A stretch of DNA of 64,000 bases from Bacteroidota bacterium. Lineage in GTDB: Bacteria > Bacteroidota > Bacteroidia > UKL13-3. Position 1 is the first letter of the stretch; every line of letters begins with the position of its first letter. The translations under genes and the position numbers were made by a program. Of the stretch, positions 37,603 through 47,780 are shown piece after piece. The notes beneath the pieces are model-generated. The model did no database searches. It was given only the letters and a program-made list of their open reading frames with translations, and was not told where the DNA came from. Location: assembly GCA_027491085.1 (NCBI GenBank), contig JAIXWW010000020.1:1-64000 (forward strand), in the 5' to 3' direction.

Positions 37603-40600
37603 ATGGAGAAAATTAAAGAAGAATTTTATAAATTAGTTGTTAAAAATAAAGAGATATTTGAATTTATTGAAAAATTTGCTCTTAATGGTTATATAAATTT
37701 AAATCTTTCAAGTATTAATGATTCAGTTATTAGCAAGAGTTTACTGAATTTACTTGGATATTTGGAATGCGAAAGTCAGTTTTTTTTAAATAATTTTGAT
37801 AGATTAAAAACACTAACTAGTTTATCACAAAACCACACTAAAAATATAACCTTTATAGCTTACTCGGGTGCTGAAAGATACTTTACATTTGAGGCGTTAA
37901 AAGTAAATAATGATAACTTACTTTTTTGCTTAAAAGTTGATTTAAATAATGATACTTTTTTTGATAACGAGTTAGTTAAAACAAAAGAAATTCTGAGTCA
38001 AATTAGTAAAGTTGCCAAAATTGGAGGTTGGGAGTATGATATAGAAAAGGAAACCTTACAGTGGTCAGATATAACCAAACAAATTCACGAAGTTAATGAG
38101 GATTATATTCCTAATTTGAGTGAAGGAATATTTTACTACAAGGAAGGATTTAGTAGAGAAACTCTTAATAATTGTTTCTACGAATGTATTGAAAATGGCA
38201 CCTCTTATGACTTAGAGTTAGAGTTAATTACCGCAAAAGGTAATCAGGTTTGGGTAAGAACAATAGGGAATGCTGAATTTATCAATAATAAATGTAAACG
38301 GATTTACGGAACATTCCAAGATATCAGTAATAAAAAGAAGATTGAAGCGCAGAATGAAGTTAATCTGAAAATTATTACAGATTTAACGAATGAGTTACCT
38401 GGTGCATTGTATCAGTTTGAATTGTTAAATAATGGGAAAATGAGATTTCCATATGTATCATCTGGTTTCATTAAATTATTTGGATTATCAAAAACGGAAA
38501 TTGAAGAAAGTCCTGAAAAATTATTTGAATTAGTACACCCTGATGATTTAGTAAAAGTAAATAATTCTATATCTGAATCTGCATTAAATTTTACTAAATG
38601 GCATCTTGAATTTAGGGTAATAATTAACAACGAAATATTATGGATTAAGGGAGATTCAAGCCCTGAAAAACATCAAAATGGTTTAATATGGCATGGCTAC
38701 ATGCAAAATATTACTGAAAGGAAAAAAGCTGAACTAGAAATTATTAGTATAAACAAAAGGTTTGAGTTAGCTACTCAGTCAGCCCAAATTGGTGTTTGGG
38801 AGATTAGTATAAATAAACAAGCAGTTGTTTGGAACGATGTAATGTACGCCATGTACGAAGCAGATTTTTTAGTAACTAAAAATCCATATAAAATTTTTAA
38901 ATCAAGAGTACACCCTGAGGATCTGCCCGGTCTTGAAAAGAGTATATCGAATTCAATCAATAATTTAAAGGACTTCAACGAAGTTTTTAGAATATTGAAC
39001 AATGATAATACAGTAAAATACTTAAAGGCTAGTGCAAGAATTCAATTTAATGAAAATAATGAACCAACCCAACTAGTTGGAATTACCTTTGATATTACTG
39101 CAGAAAAAATATCTGAAAATGCCATTCAACATGCAAAAGAAATAGCCGAAGCTTCGAGCGTATCTAAATCAGAGTTTTTGGCCAATATGAGTCATGAGAT
39201 CAGAACACCACTTAATGGTGTAATAGGTTTTATCGATTTGTTAATGAAAACAAAATTGGATCAAATTCAATTGCAGTATATGGAAACGGTTTATAAGTCG
39301 GCAAATTCATTGTTAGATATTATCAATGATATACTTGATTTTTCAAAGATAGAAGCTGGAAAACTTGAATTGTCAATTGAAGAAATTGATTTGTTTGATT
39401 TTGGAAGTCAGGTTACTGATATTATTAAATTTCAAGCACATTCTAAAGGATTGGAAGTATTGTTGAAAATACCGCCAATACTACCTGAATTAGTTCTTGC
39501 AGATTCTGTTCGATTAAGACAAATATTGGTAAACTTATTAGGCAATGCAATCAAATTTACCGAACACGGTGAAATTGAACTAAGAATTGATGCTATTGGA
39601 AATAATAATGGTAAAACAAATTTCAGGTTTTCAGTCAGAGATACAGGAGTTGGGATAGATAAAAAGAACCAAGATAAAATATTTGAAGCATTTTCTCAGG
39701 AGGATGCAACTATTTCAAGGAAATTTGGTGGAACAGGTTTAGGTTTAACAATCTCTAATAAACTATTAGATTTAATGGGTAGTAAGTTACAAATTAAGTC
39801 AGAGATTGGTGTTGGAAGTATATTTTTCTTTGATTTGGAATTGAATGCCAAACATGAGAAAAAAGAAGATTGGAAGCAATTAACTGAAATCAATAAAATA
39901 CTTATTGTAGATGATAACACCAGCAATAGATTGATATTAAAACAAATGTTTTCCCTTCGTTATGTGCAGATAGATTTAGCTAAAAATGGAATAGAAGCAT
40001 TAGATAAAATTAGTGAGAAAAACCGATATGATTTGATTTTAATGGACTATAATATGCCTTATTTAGATGGCATTGAAACGGTAAAGAACATTAGAAATAA
40101 ACTTAAAAAAAGTGGTTATCAATTGCCAATTATATTATTGAACAACTCAACTGATGAAGATGATTTGGATAATATGATGGAAGAGTTGTTTATTCAATAC
40201 CGACTTGTAAAGCCTGTTAAAATGAAACAACTTTATGATTGTTTGGTTAAAATTCAAAATAAGGATACAGTAGTCAAAAAAAATAAAGATGTTCAAATAC
40301 CATCTGAAATTAATTTAGGAGAGATTAATATATTAATTGCAGATGATAATCCAATCAACATGATGCTTACAAGAAGTATTTTTAGCAGTATTATTCCCAA
40401 TGCTACTATTCAAGAAGCACAAAATGGAATAGAAGCTGTATCAAAATTTGTTAAGCATAAGCCAGATATAGTTTTTATGGATATTCAAATGCCAGAAATG
40501 AACGGTTATAAAGCTGCTATCGAAATTAGAAAATTTGAACACGATGAGAGTCATGTTCCCATTATAGCACTTACCGCTGGGACAGTTAAAGGTGAGAAGG

Positions 40601-41073
40601 AAAGATGTTTGCGTTCTGGAATGGACGATTATATAAGCAAACCTGTAATAACAGATACTATTGTTAAATCAATAGAAAAATGGCTAGATTTTAATAACGG
40701 TATTTATAAAAAGAAAGAAAGAATGGAAATTAACAGTTTGAACAAACATTTTGATTTAGAAAAATTGAAAGATCGTCTTGATAATGATATTGAACTTATT
40801 AATCAATTGATGGTAATGACAAGGGAATACCTAGTTGAATTTATACCTAGTTTAGAATCGTTTATAAACGACAACAATAGAACTGCAATTAAATCGTTAG
40901 CCCATAAAATGAAAGGAACGGCACTTTCTGTGTGTTTTACAGAATTAGCGCTATTATCTCTAGAGTTGGAAAAACGAGATAATTATGATGACTATAATTT
41001 TGTTGCTTTTAAATCAAATATGATTGCTGAAATAGATTTTTTGGTTAAAATGATTGATGAAAATTATAAGTAA
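37603..41073 (+). CDS. Hybrid sensor histidine kinase/response regulator with PAS, two REC and Hpt
   Basis: The 1156-aa protein has no transmembrane segment, so it is probably a cytoplasmic sensor. It has three PAS/PAC units (about 125-245, 250-375, 380-500) and HisKA with MSHEIRTPLNG (about 530). The HATPase has NLLGNAIKFT, DTGVGI and GTGLGL (about 640-750). REC1 (about 765-880) has Asp in LILMDYNMP, but Asn (LNNS) where a Thr/Ser is usual. REC2 (about 905-1025) is canonical, with FMDIQMPEM and ALTAGT. A terminal Hpt domain has HKMKGTA (about 1105). All parts of a phosphorelay are present on one chain, and the upstream receiver is its likely partner. The signal is unknown. Confidence 0.93.
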   Translation: MEKIKEEFYKLVVKNKEIFEFIEKFALNGYINLNLSSINDSVISKSLLNLLGYLECESQFFLNNFDRLKTLTSLSQNHTKNITFIAYSGAERYFTFEALKVNNDNLLFCLKVDLNNDTFFDNELVKTKEILSQISKVAKIGGWEYDIEKETLQWSDITKQIHEVNEDYIPNLSEGIFYYKEGFSRETLNNCFYECIENGTSYDLELELITAKGNQVWVRTIGNAEFINNKCKRIYGTFQDISNKKKIEAQNEVNLKIITDLTNELPGALYQFELLNNGKMRFPYVSSGFIKLFGLSKTEIEESPEKLFELVHPDDLVKVNNSISESALNFTKWHLEFRVIINNEILWIKGDSSPEKHQNGLIWHGYMQNITERKKAELEIISINKRFELATQSAQIGVWEISINKQAVVWNDVMYAMYEADFLVTKNPYKIFKSRVHPEDLPGLEKSISNSINNLKDFNEVFRILNNDNTVKYLKASARIQFNENNEPTQLVGITFDITAEKISENAIQHAKEIAEASSVSKSEFLANMSHEIRTPLNGVIGFIDLLMKTKLDQIQLQYMETVYKSANSLLDIINDILDFSKIEAGKLELSIEEIDLFDFGSQVTDIIKFQAHSKGLEVLLKIPPILPELVLADSVRLRQILVNLLGNAIKFTEHGEIELRIDAIGNNNGKTNFRFSVRDTGVGIDKKNQDKIFEAFSQEDATISRKFGGTGLGLTISNKLLDLMGSKLQIKSEIGVGSIFFFDLELNAKHEKKEDWKQLTEINKILIVDDNTSNRLILKQMFSLRYVQIDLAKNGIEALDKISEKNRYDLILMDYNMPYLDGIETVKNIRNKLKKSGYQLPIILLNNSTDEDDLDNMMEELFIQYRLVKPVKMKQLYDCLVKIQNKDTVVKKNKDVQIPSEINLGEINILIADDNPINMMLTRSIFSSIIPNATIQEAQNGIEAVSKFVKHKPDIVFMDIQMPEMNGYKAAIEIRKFEHDESHVPIIALTAGTVKGEKERCLRSGMDDYISKPVITDTIVKSIEKWLDFNNGIYKKKERMEINSLNKHFDLEKLKDRLDNDIELINQLMVMTREYLVEFIPSLESFINDNNRTAIKSLAHKMKGTALSVCFTELALLSLELEKRDNYDDYNFVAFKSNMIAEIDFLVKMIDENYK

Positions 41074-41110
41074 TCAAAAACTATAATTACAAAATTTGGT
41101 TTAAAATAGT

Positions 41111-41923
41111 ATGACGAATTCTTATTTAAATAACTTAAAAGCTGAAATAGAACCATTAAGACAAGAACTTGTAAACCATAGTTTATATAAAAAAATTACA
41201 ACTATGGAGCATTTGAAGGTGTTTATGGAGCATCATATCTATGCAGTTTGGGATTTTATGTCACTATTGAAGTCGCTGCAGCAGCATTTAACTTGTGTGC
41301 AAACTCCTTGGTATCCCGTAGGTACTGCCGATACAAGGTATTTAATTAATGAAATTGTTCTTGGAGAAGAAAGCGATGTTGATGAAAAAGGAAACAGAAT
41401 AAGTCATTTTGAACTGTATTTGCAAGCTATGGTTCAAGCGGATTGCAACACCAATTCAATTAAACATTTTATAAACCATATTTCCAATAGAGCACATGTG
41501 AATGATGCTTTGGTACTAGCCAATGTAAATAACGGAGCAAGTTATTTTGTTCAAAATACCTTCAAAACTATTGCAACACAAAATCCAGCTATACTATCGG
41601 CTGTTTTCACATTTGGAAGAGAAGATTTAATACCCGATATGTTTTTAAGTTTGATAAACGAACTAAAAAAACAGTTTCCCAATAAATTGGATATCTTACA
41701 ATATTATATTGAACGACATATTGAAGTAGACGGTGACCATCACTCACACTTAGCATATCAAATGACAGAAAATTTATGCGGAACAGATAGTGCAAAATGG
41801 GCTGAAGCAACAATGTATGTTAAGGATTCTTTACAAGCACGTATTAACCTTTGGAACGCCATAGAAGAATCTATTCAAAGTTTATCTGTAACTCATATTA
41901 ACCAAAACTTGGCTAGTAATTAG
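41111..41923 (+). CDS. DUF3050 domain-containing protein
   Basis: The 270-aa protein fits DUF3050, a family with a heme-oxygenase-like all-helical fold. It carries [20 protein letters not shown], a PWYP segment and several His/Glu residues ([26 protein letters not shown]) that could hold a di-iron or cofactor site; that role is an inference. It lies 37 bases after the kinase gene. It ends in an 11-base overlap with the convergent EamA gene. Confidence 0.85.
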   Translation: MTNSYLNNLKAEIEPLRQELVNHSLYKKITTMEHLKVFMEHHIYAVWDFMSLLKSLQQHLTCVQTPWYPVGTADTRYLINEIVLGEESDVDEKGNRISHFELYLQAMVQADCNTNSIKHFINHISNRAHVNDALVLANVNNGASYFVQNTFKTIATQNPAILSAVFTFGREDLIPDMFLSLINELKKQFPNKLDILQYYIERHIEVDGDHHSHLAYQMTENLCGTDSAKWAEATMYVKDSLQARINLWNAIEESIQSLSVTHINQNLASN

Positions 41924-42815
41924 CCTTTACAGTTTCAGCTTTTTTAAAACTAGCCAAAAAAACTCCTGCGAATACGATTAGCATAAAAATTAGTTTTTCA
42001 AAACTTAATTCATCGGTAGCAAATACAATGGCTATTATGGTAGCGCAAACTGGTTGTAAATAAATATATGTTCCCACCAAACTGCTACTAGCATGGCGTA
42101 AAGCATAAGCATTTAACACATAAGTTAAAAAAGTAGAACCAATAGTAATAAAGCCTACAAATAGCCAAATTTTACTAGAAAAGGTACTCCATTCAATTTG
42201 TGTAAACTCGTTAAAACCAAAAGGAAGAACCAATAAAGTACCAAACAAAAAGCTATACAAAGTAACTGTAAGTGGATGGTATTTATGAATTAACTGTTTG
42301 GCATAAACCAAATAAAAAGCATAAATAATAGCATTAGCAGCCACCATAATATCGCCTAAAACCCTATCAGAATCAAACTGGAACTTACGACCTCCTACTA
42401 GCATAATGGCTCCTAAACTGGCCAATAAAACCCCAATTAATTTACGAACAGTAATTTTTTCTTTGTTCCACCAAACAGAAATTACAATTACAAAAATGGG
42501 CGTATTCATCATCAATACCGAACCATTTATGGGAGTGGTTATTGATAAACCTTTAAAAAACAAAAGCATATTAGCAGCCACACCAAATATGGCACAAACC
42601 ACTAATTTTAGCAAATCAGTTTTATCTCTAATTTTTTCTTTTATAAACGATTTATGGAACAAAAAAATTAACACACTTGCCACCGAAACCCTTAATAAAA
42701 TAAAGGCAAAAGGCTTTATGTATACAGGCATTACTTGTTTAGCAATACTAAAAGTAGCACCATAAATAATGGTAACGATCCAAAGGGCTAAATGTACTTT
42801 TACTTTTGTACTCAT
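41913..42815 (-). CDS. EamA/DMT family transporter
   Basis: The 300-aa integral membrane protein has ten predicted helices in two EamA repeats (about 10-140 and 155-290), the layout of the drug/metabolite transporter superfamily. It begins [20 protein letters not shown] and has [11 protein letters not shown] and [12 protein letters not shown]. Substrates of such exporters are amino acids or small metabolites and cannot be predicted here. It lies two bases downstream of the MATE gene and overlaps the DUF3050 end by 11 bases. Confidence 0.9.
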   Translation of the reverse strand: MSTKVKVHLALWIVTIIYGATFSIAKQVMPVYIKPFAFILLRVSVASVLIFLFHKSFIKEKIRDKTDLLKLVVCAIFGVAANMLLFFKGLSITTPINGSVLMMNTPIFVIVISVWWNKEKITVRKLIGVLLASLGAIMLVGGRKFQFDSDRVLGDIMVAANAIIYAFYLVYAKQLIHKYHPLTVTLYSFLFGTLLVLPFGFNEFTQIEWSTFSSKIWLFVGFITIGSTFLTYVLNAYALRHASSSLVGTYIYLQPVCATIIAIVFATDELSFEKLIFMLIVFAGVFLASFKKAETVKANY

Positions 42816-42817
42816 GG

Positions 42818-44161
42818 TTAATTTAAATTCATGGTTTTAGCTTCTTTAACAAAACGAATGCATAACAAAACAGCCGAAAAAGTTAAACCAATACTTAAGC
42901 CATACCAAATGCCATAAAGACCTAAATTTAACGAAAATGCCATGTAATAACCCACAGGAATACCAATAACCCAATAGGCTATAATGGTAATTACTGTTGG
43001 TATTTTAGTATCGGATAAACCGCGCAAAGCTCCTAAACTTACTGCTTGCACTCCATCGCTTAATTGGAACATGGCAGCTATAAAAAGTAATCCAGCAGTA
43101 ATTTGTTGTACTTCTACATCATTCACACTGGTTTCTACAATAAATTGGTTAAAAACAGTAAATAAAATAGCACAAAAACCCATAAATATGCCTCCTAATA
43201 ATATACCGGATTTACCTGCATAAACCATATCAGTTCTGTTTTTACGACCAAAAGCATCGCCAACAGCTATGCCTGTTCCGGCTGAAATGCCAGTGGCAAC
43301 CATATAAGTTAACGAAGCCAGGTTAATGGCCAAAGTATGCGCTGCTTGTTCGCTTTTACCAATCCAACCAATTATAATGGCTGCAGTAGCAAATGCACCT
43401 ACTTCAAAAAAGTATTGAAAACCGCTAGGTAATCCCACTTTTAAAATGGCCACATATTGCGCTTTTATTTTAGCTTGGGTTTTAATTAAATAAGGTTTGT
43501 ATTGCTTATGCGTAAGTACATAAATAAGCATGGTAACAAACATAAACACACGTGCAATGATAGTGGCCCAACCAGCACCAACTAATCCTAAAGCAGGCAT
43601 TCCCCAGTTTCCATAAATAAATGCGTAATTAATTAAAATATTAATTGCCAAAGCTATAACAGTTATTACCGCTGCTGGCCTGGTTATGGAAAGTCCATCA
43701 CTAAACTGTTTAACGGCTAAGAACAATAACAAAGGTAACGTACTAAAATTGAGCAAAGTTAAAAACTCTTTGGCCAATGGTTTTACATTATCATCTTGCT
43801 TAAACCAATCTAGGTTATTGCTCAAAACATCGTTTACACCGTAAATAAATACAAACAATGTTAAAGCTACCAATACTGCTGCTTTAAAATAGTTAATACA
43901 TTCTTCTAAATTATTTTCAGCCTTAGCCTTTGCTATTAAAGGCGATACAGCCATTAAAGTACCTAAACCCAAAATGGTAATTAAGTAATAAATGGCATTA
44001 GCCAAACCAGCCGCAGCTAAATTAGTGGCATCTATTTTACCAATCATCAAAGTATCGGCTACGCCCATTAAAACTATGCCTAATTGACCAATGATAATTG
44101 GCCAACTTAGCTCTAAAATACTCAGAAAATATGGTTTATACTTATTATAGAATACCTGCAC
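42818..44161 (-). CDS. MATE family efflux transporter
   Basis: The 447-aa protein has twelve hydrophobic segments in two MatE repeats, with the typical LSWPIIIGQLGIVLMGVADTLMIG opening (helix 1-2) and a second repeat near GLPSGFQYFFEVGAFA. MATE pumps export cationic drugs or metabolites using Na+ or H+. NorM/DinF-like membership is likely, but I cannot separate them. It is first in a two-gene operon with the EamA transporter. The 344-base gap upstream carries a 23-bp repeat. Confidence 0.93.
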   Translation of the reverse strand: MQVFYNKYKPYFLSILELSWPIIIGQLGIVLMGVADTLMIGKIDATNLAAAGLANAIYYLITILGLGTLMAVSPLIAKAKAENNLEECINYFKAAVLVALTLFVFIYGVNDVLSNNLDWFKQDDNVKPLAKEFLTLLNFSTLPLLLFLAVKQFSDGLSITRPAAVITVIALAINILINYAFIYGNWGMPALGLVGAGWATIIARVFMFVTMLIYVLTHKQYKPYLIKTQAKIKAQYVAILKVGLPSGFQYFFEVGAFATAAIIIGWIGKSEQAAHTLAINLASLTYMVATGISAGTGIAVGDAFGRKNRTDMVYAGKSGILLGGIFMGFCAILFTVFNQFIVETSVNDVEVQQITAGLLFIAAMFQLSDGVQAVSLGALRGLSDTKIPTVITIIAYWVIGIPVGYYMAFSLNLGLYGIWYGLSIGLTFSAVLLCIRFVKEAKTMNLN

Positions 44162-44505
44162 TGCTTAAAAAATTAGGGTGCGAAAGTATGTAAAATTTAT
44201 GAAGTATGGTTACTGAGTTTATAGAAGTATGGTTACTTAGCTTGTCGAAGTATGGTTAATCTGCTCAACTGAAAAAGTCAATTGAATTAACATTTGCCTA
44301 ATACCAAAACCACTTTACTATAAAATAACTAAAGATTCAAAATGTGTGAATTTAGAAACTCTTAGCGTGGATTGTGTAAGTTTTTTAGTATTTATAGCTG
44401 TCATCTTCGTGGCGTTGTGATGATTCATTCACATTTTAGAAAAGATTGAAATGAAAAATAATAAGGAGTTACAAACTGCTGTTCAGAAAGCTATTAAAAT
44501 ACAAG
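44162..44505. other. Intergenic region with small tandem repeat
   Basis: This divergent gap between the MATE gene and the lipocalin gene should carry both promoters. It also contains three copies of a 23-bp repeat (44201-44269). The remainder is AT-rich and I see no further gene. Confidence 0.55.
44201..44269 (+). repeat. 23-bp tandem repeat, three copies
   Basis: GAAGTATGGTTAC begins at 44201, 44224 and 44247 (the third copy lacks the final C), so the period is exactly 23. The 10 bases between copies vary. A weaker fourth copy (GAAAGTATG, 44182) lies just before. On the other strand it reads CATACTTCGACAAGCT, the type of short element that recurs in intergenic DNA of this phylum. Confidence 0.8.
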
Positions 44506-44541
44506 ATGATGATAGTTAAAATACAAATATTCCATAAACCA

Positions 44542-45045
44542 ATGTTTGTAAGCATATTCTTTATGTTGTTAACAACCATTACTATGGCACAAACGTTACA
44601 AACTGTTCCGAATGTGGATTTGAAAAAATATGCTGGCAAATGGTATGAAATTGCCTCGTTTCCGCAACGGTTTCAAAAAGACTGCAATTGCACAGCAGCC
44701 AAATATACTTTAACCGATAAAGGTTATGTAATAGTTGAAAACACTTGCAATAAGGGTAGTGTAAACGGCAAACAATCCTCTATTAAAGGAAAAGCATTTG
44801 TAATTGAAAACAGTGGCAATGCTAAACTAAAAGTGCAGTTCTTTTGGCCTTTTAAAGGTAAATATTGGATCATTGATTTAGCTGAAGATTATGGCTATGC
44901 AGTAGTTGGCCATCCCAATAGAAAATACTTGTGGATACTTTCAAGAACGGCCACAATGGACGAAAATACGTATCAACAAATCATTTCTCGAATTAAAGAA
45001 AAGGGATATGACATATCGAAAATAAAACTCACCAAACAAAAATAA
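44542..45045 (+). CDS. Lipocalin family protein (Blc-like)
   Basis: ATG 44542 gives MFVSIFFMLLTTITMAQ, a signal peptide, and a 167-aa product; 44506 is the track start. The bacterial lipocalin signature is clear: LKKYAGKWYEIASFPQRFQ (structurally conserved region 1), with two Cys in CNCTAAKYTL, then GYAVVGHPNRKYLWILSR (regions 2 and 3). Blc-type lipocalins bind lysophospholipids or fatty acids at the cell envelope and are induced by stress. There is no lipobox, so it is probably periplasmic. It is first in a likely stress operon. Confidence 0.92.
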   Translation: MFVSIFFMLLTTITMAQTLQTVPNVDLKKYAGKWYEIASFPQRFQKDCNCTAAKYTLTDKGYVIVENTCNKGSVNGKQSSIKGKAFVIENSGNAKLKVQFFWPFKGKYWIIDLAEDYGYAVVGHPNRKYLWILSRTATMDENTYQQIISRIKEKGYDISKIKLTKQK

Positions 45046-45049
45046 AAAC

Positions 45050-45751
45050 ATGAAAATATTAATTGTATTAACGTCTCACAGCGAACTAGGAAACACGGGA
45101 GAAAAAACAGGATTTTGGATAGAAGAATTTGCATCGCCTTATTTTGTTTTAGCAGATGCTGGCGCAGAAATAACCATTGCATCTCCAAAAGGTGGACAAC
45201 CGCCCGTTGACACTAAAAGCGAATTAGAAGACGCGCAAACACCAGCAACAGAAAGATTTTACAAAGACGAAACTGCTATTGAAAAAGTAGCAAATTCTAT
45301 TAAGTTAAGCGAAATAAACTATGAAGATTACGATGCTGTTTTTTATCCTGGTGGGCATGGTCCATTATGGGATTTAGCCACAGATAAAGTATCCATTAAA
45401 TTGATTGAGGACTTTTTTAACAACCAAAAACCAATTGCTTTTGTATGTCACTCGCCTGCTGCCTTGGTGAATGTAAAATCAGAAAACGGACAGCCATTGG
45501 TAAAAGGAAAACACCTTACTGGTTTTTCAAACGATGAAGAAGATGCTGTAAATCTAACTAAAATAGTTCCATTTTTATTGGAAGATAAATTGAAAGAACT
45601 AGGCGCACATTACACCAATAAAAGCCATTGGGAATCGTATGTGCAACAAGATGGCTTGCTCATAACTGGGCAAAATCCTGCATCGTCAGAAGGCGTAGCC
45701 AAACTACTTTTAAAAACACTTAAAGGCGAAAAACAACATCATTCAAAATAA
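45050..45751 (+). CDS. DJ-1/PfpI family (class I glutamine amidotransferase-like) protein
   Basis: The 233-aa protein begins MKILIVLTSHSELGNTGEKTGFW and has YDAVFYPGGHGPLWDL (nucleotide-binding-like turn) and the nucleophile elbow AFVCHSPAAL with Cys near residue 136. The presence of GGHGP and an E-x-GFW-type start resembles Hsp31/YajL-like glyoxalase or deglycase members rather than true amidotransferases. It lies four bases after the lipocalin gene, which fits a role in handling reactive carbonyls. Substrate is not known. Confidence 0.88.
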   Translation: MKILIVLTSHSELGNTGEKTGFWIEEFASPYFVLADAGAEITIASPKGGQPPVDTKSELEDAQTPATERFYKDETAIEKVANSIKLSEINYEDYDAVFYPGGHGPLWDLATDKVSIKLIEDFFNNQKPIAFVCHSPAALVNVKSENGQPLVKGKHLTGFSNDEEDAVNLTKIVPFLLEDKLKELGAHYTNKSHWESYVQQDGLLITGQNPASSEGVAKLLLKTLKGEKQHHSK

Positions 45752-45758
45752 TAATATC

Positions 45759-47084
45759 ATGACATTTCAAACCATCAATCCAACCAACAACAAAGTAGTA
45801 AAATCATTTGATGAAATGACCGATACTACCGTAGAAACCGTCATTTCACAAGCAGCTATTGCTTTTAATGAGTGGAAGTTAACAGATTATCAAACTAGGT
45901 CGCAGTTATTATATACAGTTGCGGGTTTATTGCGAGTAAAAAGAAAGGAACTTGCCAAAATGATTACTTTGGAAATGGGGAAACTCCTTTCTCATGCCGA
46001 AGGTGAAATAAAACTAAGTGCCGAAATATTTGATTATTACGCTAAAAATGCGGAGCAGTTTTTAGCAGATAAAGTCTTGAATCCTGTTCATGGAAAAGCA
46101 TTGATTCGTTACAGTCCTGTTGGGGTTTTGTTAGGCCTACAACCTTGGAATTTTCCGTTTTATCAGGTGGCGCGTTTTGCAGCTCCTAATATCATGATTG
46201 GCAATACTGTTTTGGTAAAACATGCCATGAATGTGCCTCAATGTGCCATGGCTATTGAGGAAATATTTGCCGAAGCAGGCGCACCTCTTGGGCTTTATAC
46301 CAATTTACTGATATCGCATAAGCAAGCAGAAAAATTAATTGGCGATAAAAGAATTAGGGGCTTATCGCTTACTGGAAGTGAAGTAGCTGGAGCAATTGTA
46401 GCGGCAGAAGCGGGCAAACATGTAAAAAAATCGGTTTTAGAATTAGGTGGTAGTGATGCCTTTATTATTTTGGAAGATGCCGATATTGATAAAACAGTAG
46501 AATGGGCTGTAGTTGGCAGAATTAATAATAATGGGCAATGCTGTGTAGCATCCAAACGTTTTATTGCAGTAGATAGCATTGCTGATACTTTCCTTGAAAA
46601 ATTTAAAACCAAAATGGCAGCCGTTGTGGTGGGCGACCCAATGGAAGACACCACACATTTAGGACCGCTTTGCACTGAGGCAGCCGCAGTAAAAATTGTC
46701 GATCAAGTGAAAAGAGCTGTTGATGGTGGTGCGAAAATTTTAATGGGTGGTAAAAGAGTGAACCGTGTAGGTGCTTTTATGGAAGCAACCATATTGACTG
46801 ATATAAAACCCGAAAATCCTGTTTATTATGAAGAATTTTTTGGTCCTGTGGCGTTGTTTTTTAAGGTAAAAGATGAAGCAGCGGCCATTGCCTTAGCCAA
46901 TGATTCGCCTTACGGTTTGGGTGGTTCGGTATTTACACAAGATATTGAAAGAGGCAAGCGAGTTGCCAATCAAATTGATACGGGCATGGTGTTTATCAAT
47001 CACCCTACTTGGACACAAGCCGATTTGCCTTTTGGTGGTACCAAAGGTTCGGGCTATGGCAGAGAAATGGCACAATTAGGTTAG
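45759..47084 (+). CDS. NAD-dependent aldehyde dehydrogenase (GabD/SSADH type), 3' frameshifted
   Basis: The 441-aa reading frame carries the cofactor segments LLGLQPWNFPFYQ, the catalytic Glu in LELGGSDAFI and Cys in NNGQCCVASKR, and the C-terminal signature GGTKGSGYGRE. It stops at AQLG. Reading one base later, frame continues LDEFVNKKLIRISELSD to a TAA at 47138-47140. That is the expected family ending (LG-x-x-EFVN). One T seems missing from GGTTTA near 47081. The full enzyme would be about 461 aa. It oxidises aldehydes such as succinate semialdehyde with NAD(P). It sits seven bases after the DJ-1/PfpI gene. The frameshift may be a real mutation or a homopolymer sequencing error. Confidence 0.92.
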   Translation: MTFQTINPTNNKVVKSFDEMTDTTVETVISQAAIAFNEWKLTDYQTRSQLLYTVAGLLRVKRKELAKMITLEMGKLLSHAEGEIKLSAEIFDYYAKNAEQFLADKVLNPVHGKALIRYSPVGVLLGLQPWNFPFYQVARFAAPNIMIGNTVLVKHAMNVPQCAMAIEEIFAEAGAPLGLYTNLLISHKQAEKLIGDKRIRGLSLTGSEVAGAIVAAEAGKHVKKSVLELGGSDAFIILEDADIDKTVEWAVVGRINNNGQCCVASKRFIAVDSIADTFLEKFKTKMAAVVVGDPMEDTTHLGPLCTEAAAVKIVDQVKRAVDGGAKILMGGKRVNRVGAFMEATILTDIKPENPVYYEEFFGPVALFFKVKDEAAAIALANDSPYGLGGSVFTQDIERGKRVANQIDTGMVFINHPTWTQADLPFGGTKGSGYGREMAQLG

Positions 47085-47150
47085 ATGAATTTGTAAATAA
47101 AAAACTCATCAGAATAAGTGAATTAAGCGATCCTTTTTAAATAAAAATGA

Positions 47151-47750
47151 ATGATGAAAATAGTACTCATTGTATTAGGAATAATTGCTTTGTTAATTTT
47201 TGCATTTCAAATTTATACAGCCATGGCAACAGGTAAAGTAGAAACGCAGTTATACACTGTTATCAAAGTAGAAAAGGACTTTGAAATCAGGTTTTATCCA
47301 GCTAGCAACATGGCTGTTATCTCTAATTCTGCTAAAACCTACAAGCAACTTGGCAGCATGGGTTTTTCAAAATTGGCAGGTTATTTATTTGGCGGAAATA
47401 AACAAAAAGAACAAATAGCAATGACCTCGCCTGTACACATGGAAATAGGTGATACCAGTGCCAGTATGAGCTTTGTAATGCCTGCTAGTTTCAGTAAAGA
47501 TAATTTACCTGTACCAAACAATGCTGAAGTAACCATTCAATCTACCCCAAATGAATATGTGGCTGCTATTAGTTTTGGAGGCTTTGCATCGCAAGAGGAT
47601 ATAGACTTGCATGCAGATTTACTTGAAATGGCTTTAAAGAAAAACCAAGTTTCTTACTATGGACGCTTTCGTTTTTTGGGGTACAACCCACCATACCAAT
47701 TATTTGGTAGAAGAAATGAAATTATTGTATCGGTTGATTGGAATAAATAA
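47151..47750 (+). CDS. SOUL family heme-binding protein
   Basis: The 199-aa protein starts with a signal anchor (IVLIVLGIIALLIFAFQIY, about 4-22). Then it carries the SOUL/HEBP domain: VETQLYTVIKVEKDFEIRFY, a GFSKLAGYLFGGNKQKEQIA segment, MTSPVHME and a C-terminal YYGRFRFLGYNPPY. Homologs bind heme or related hydrophobic ligands. ATG 47154 is an equally possible start. It lies 66 bases after the aldehyde dehydrogenase stop, and only about 10 bases after the stop its unshifted frame would have used. Confidence 0.9.
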   Translation: MMKIVLIVLGIIALLIFAFQIYTAMATGKVETQLYTVIKVEKDFEIRFYPASNMAVISNSAKTYKQLGSMGFSKLAGYLFGGNKQKEQIAMTSPVHMEIGDTSASMSFVMPASFSKDNLPVPNNAEVTIQSTPNEYVAAISFGGFASQEDIDLHADLLEMALKKNQVSYYGRFRFLGYNPPYQLFGRRNEIIVSVDWNK

Positions 47751-47780
47751 GGAAAATAAAATTATTAATAAAAAACGAAA

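Noticed and set aside
44201-44269. Possible CRISPR array
   Set aside because: The repeats are only about 13 conserved bases with 10-base spacers, far below CRISPR size, and no cas gene is present.
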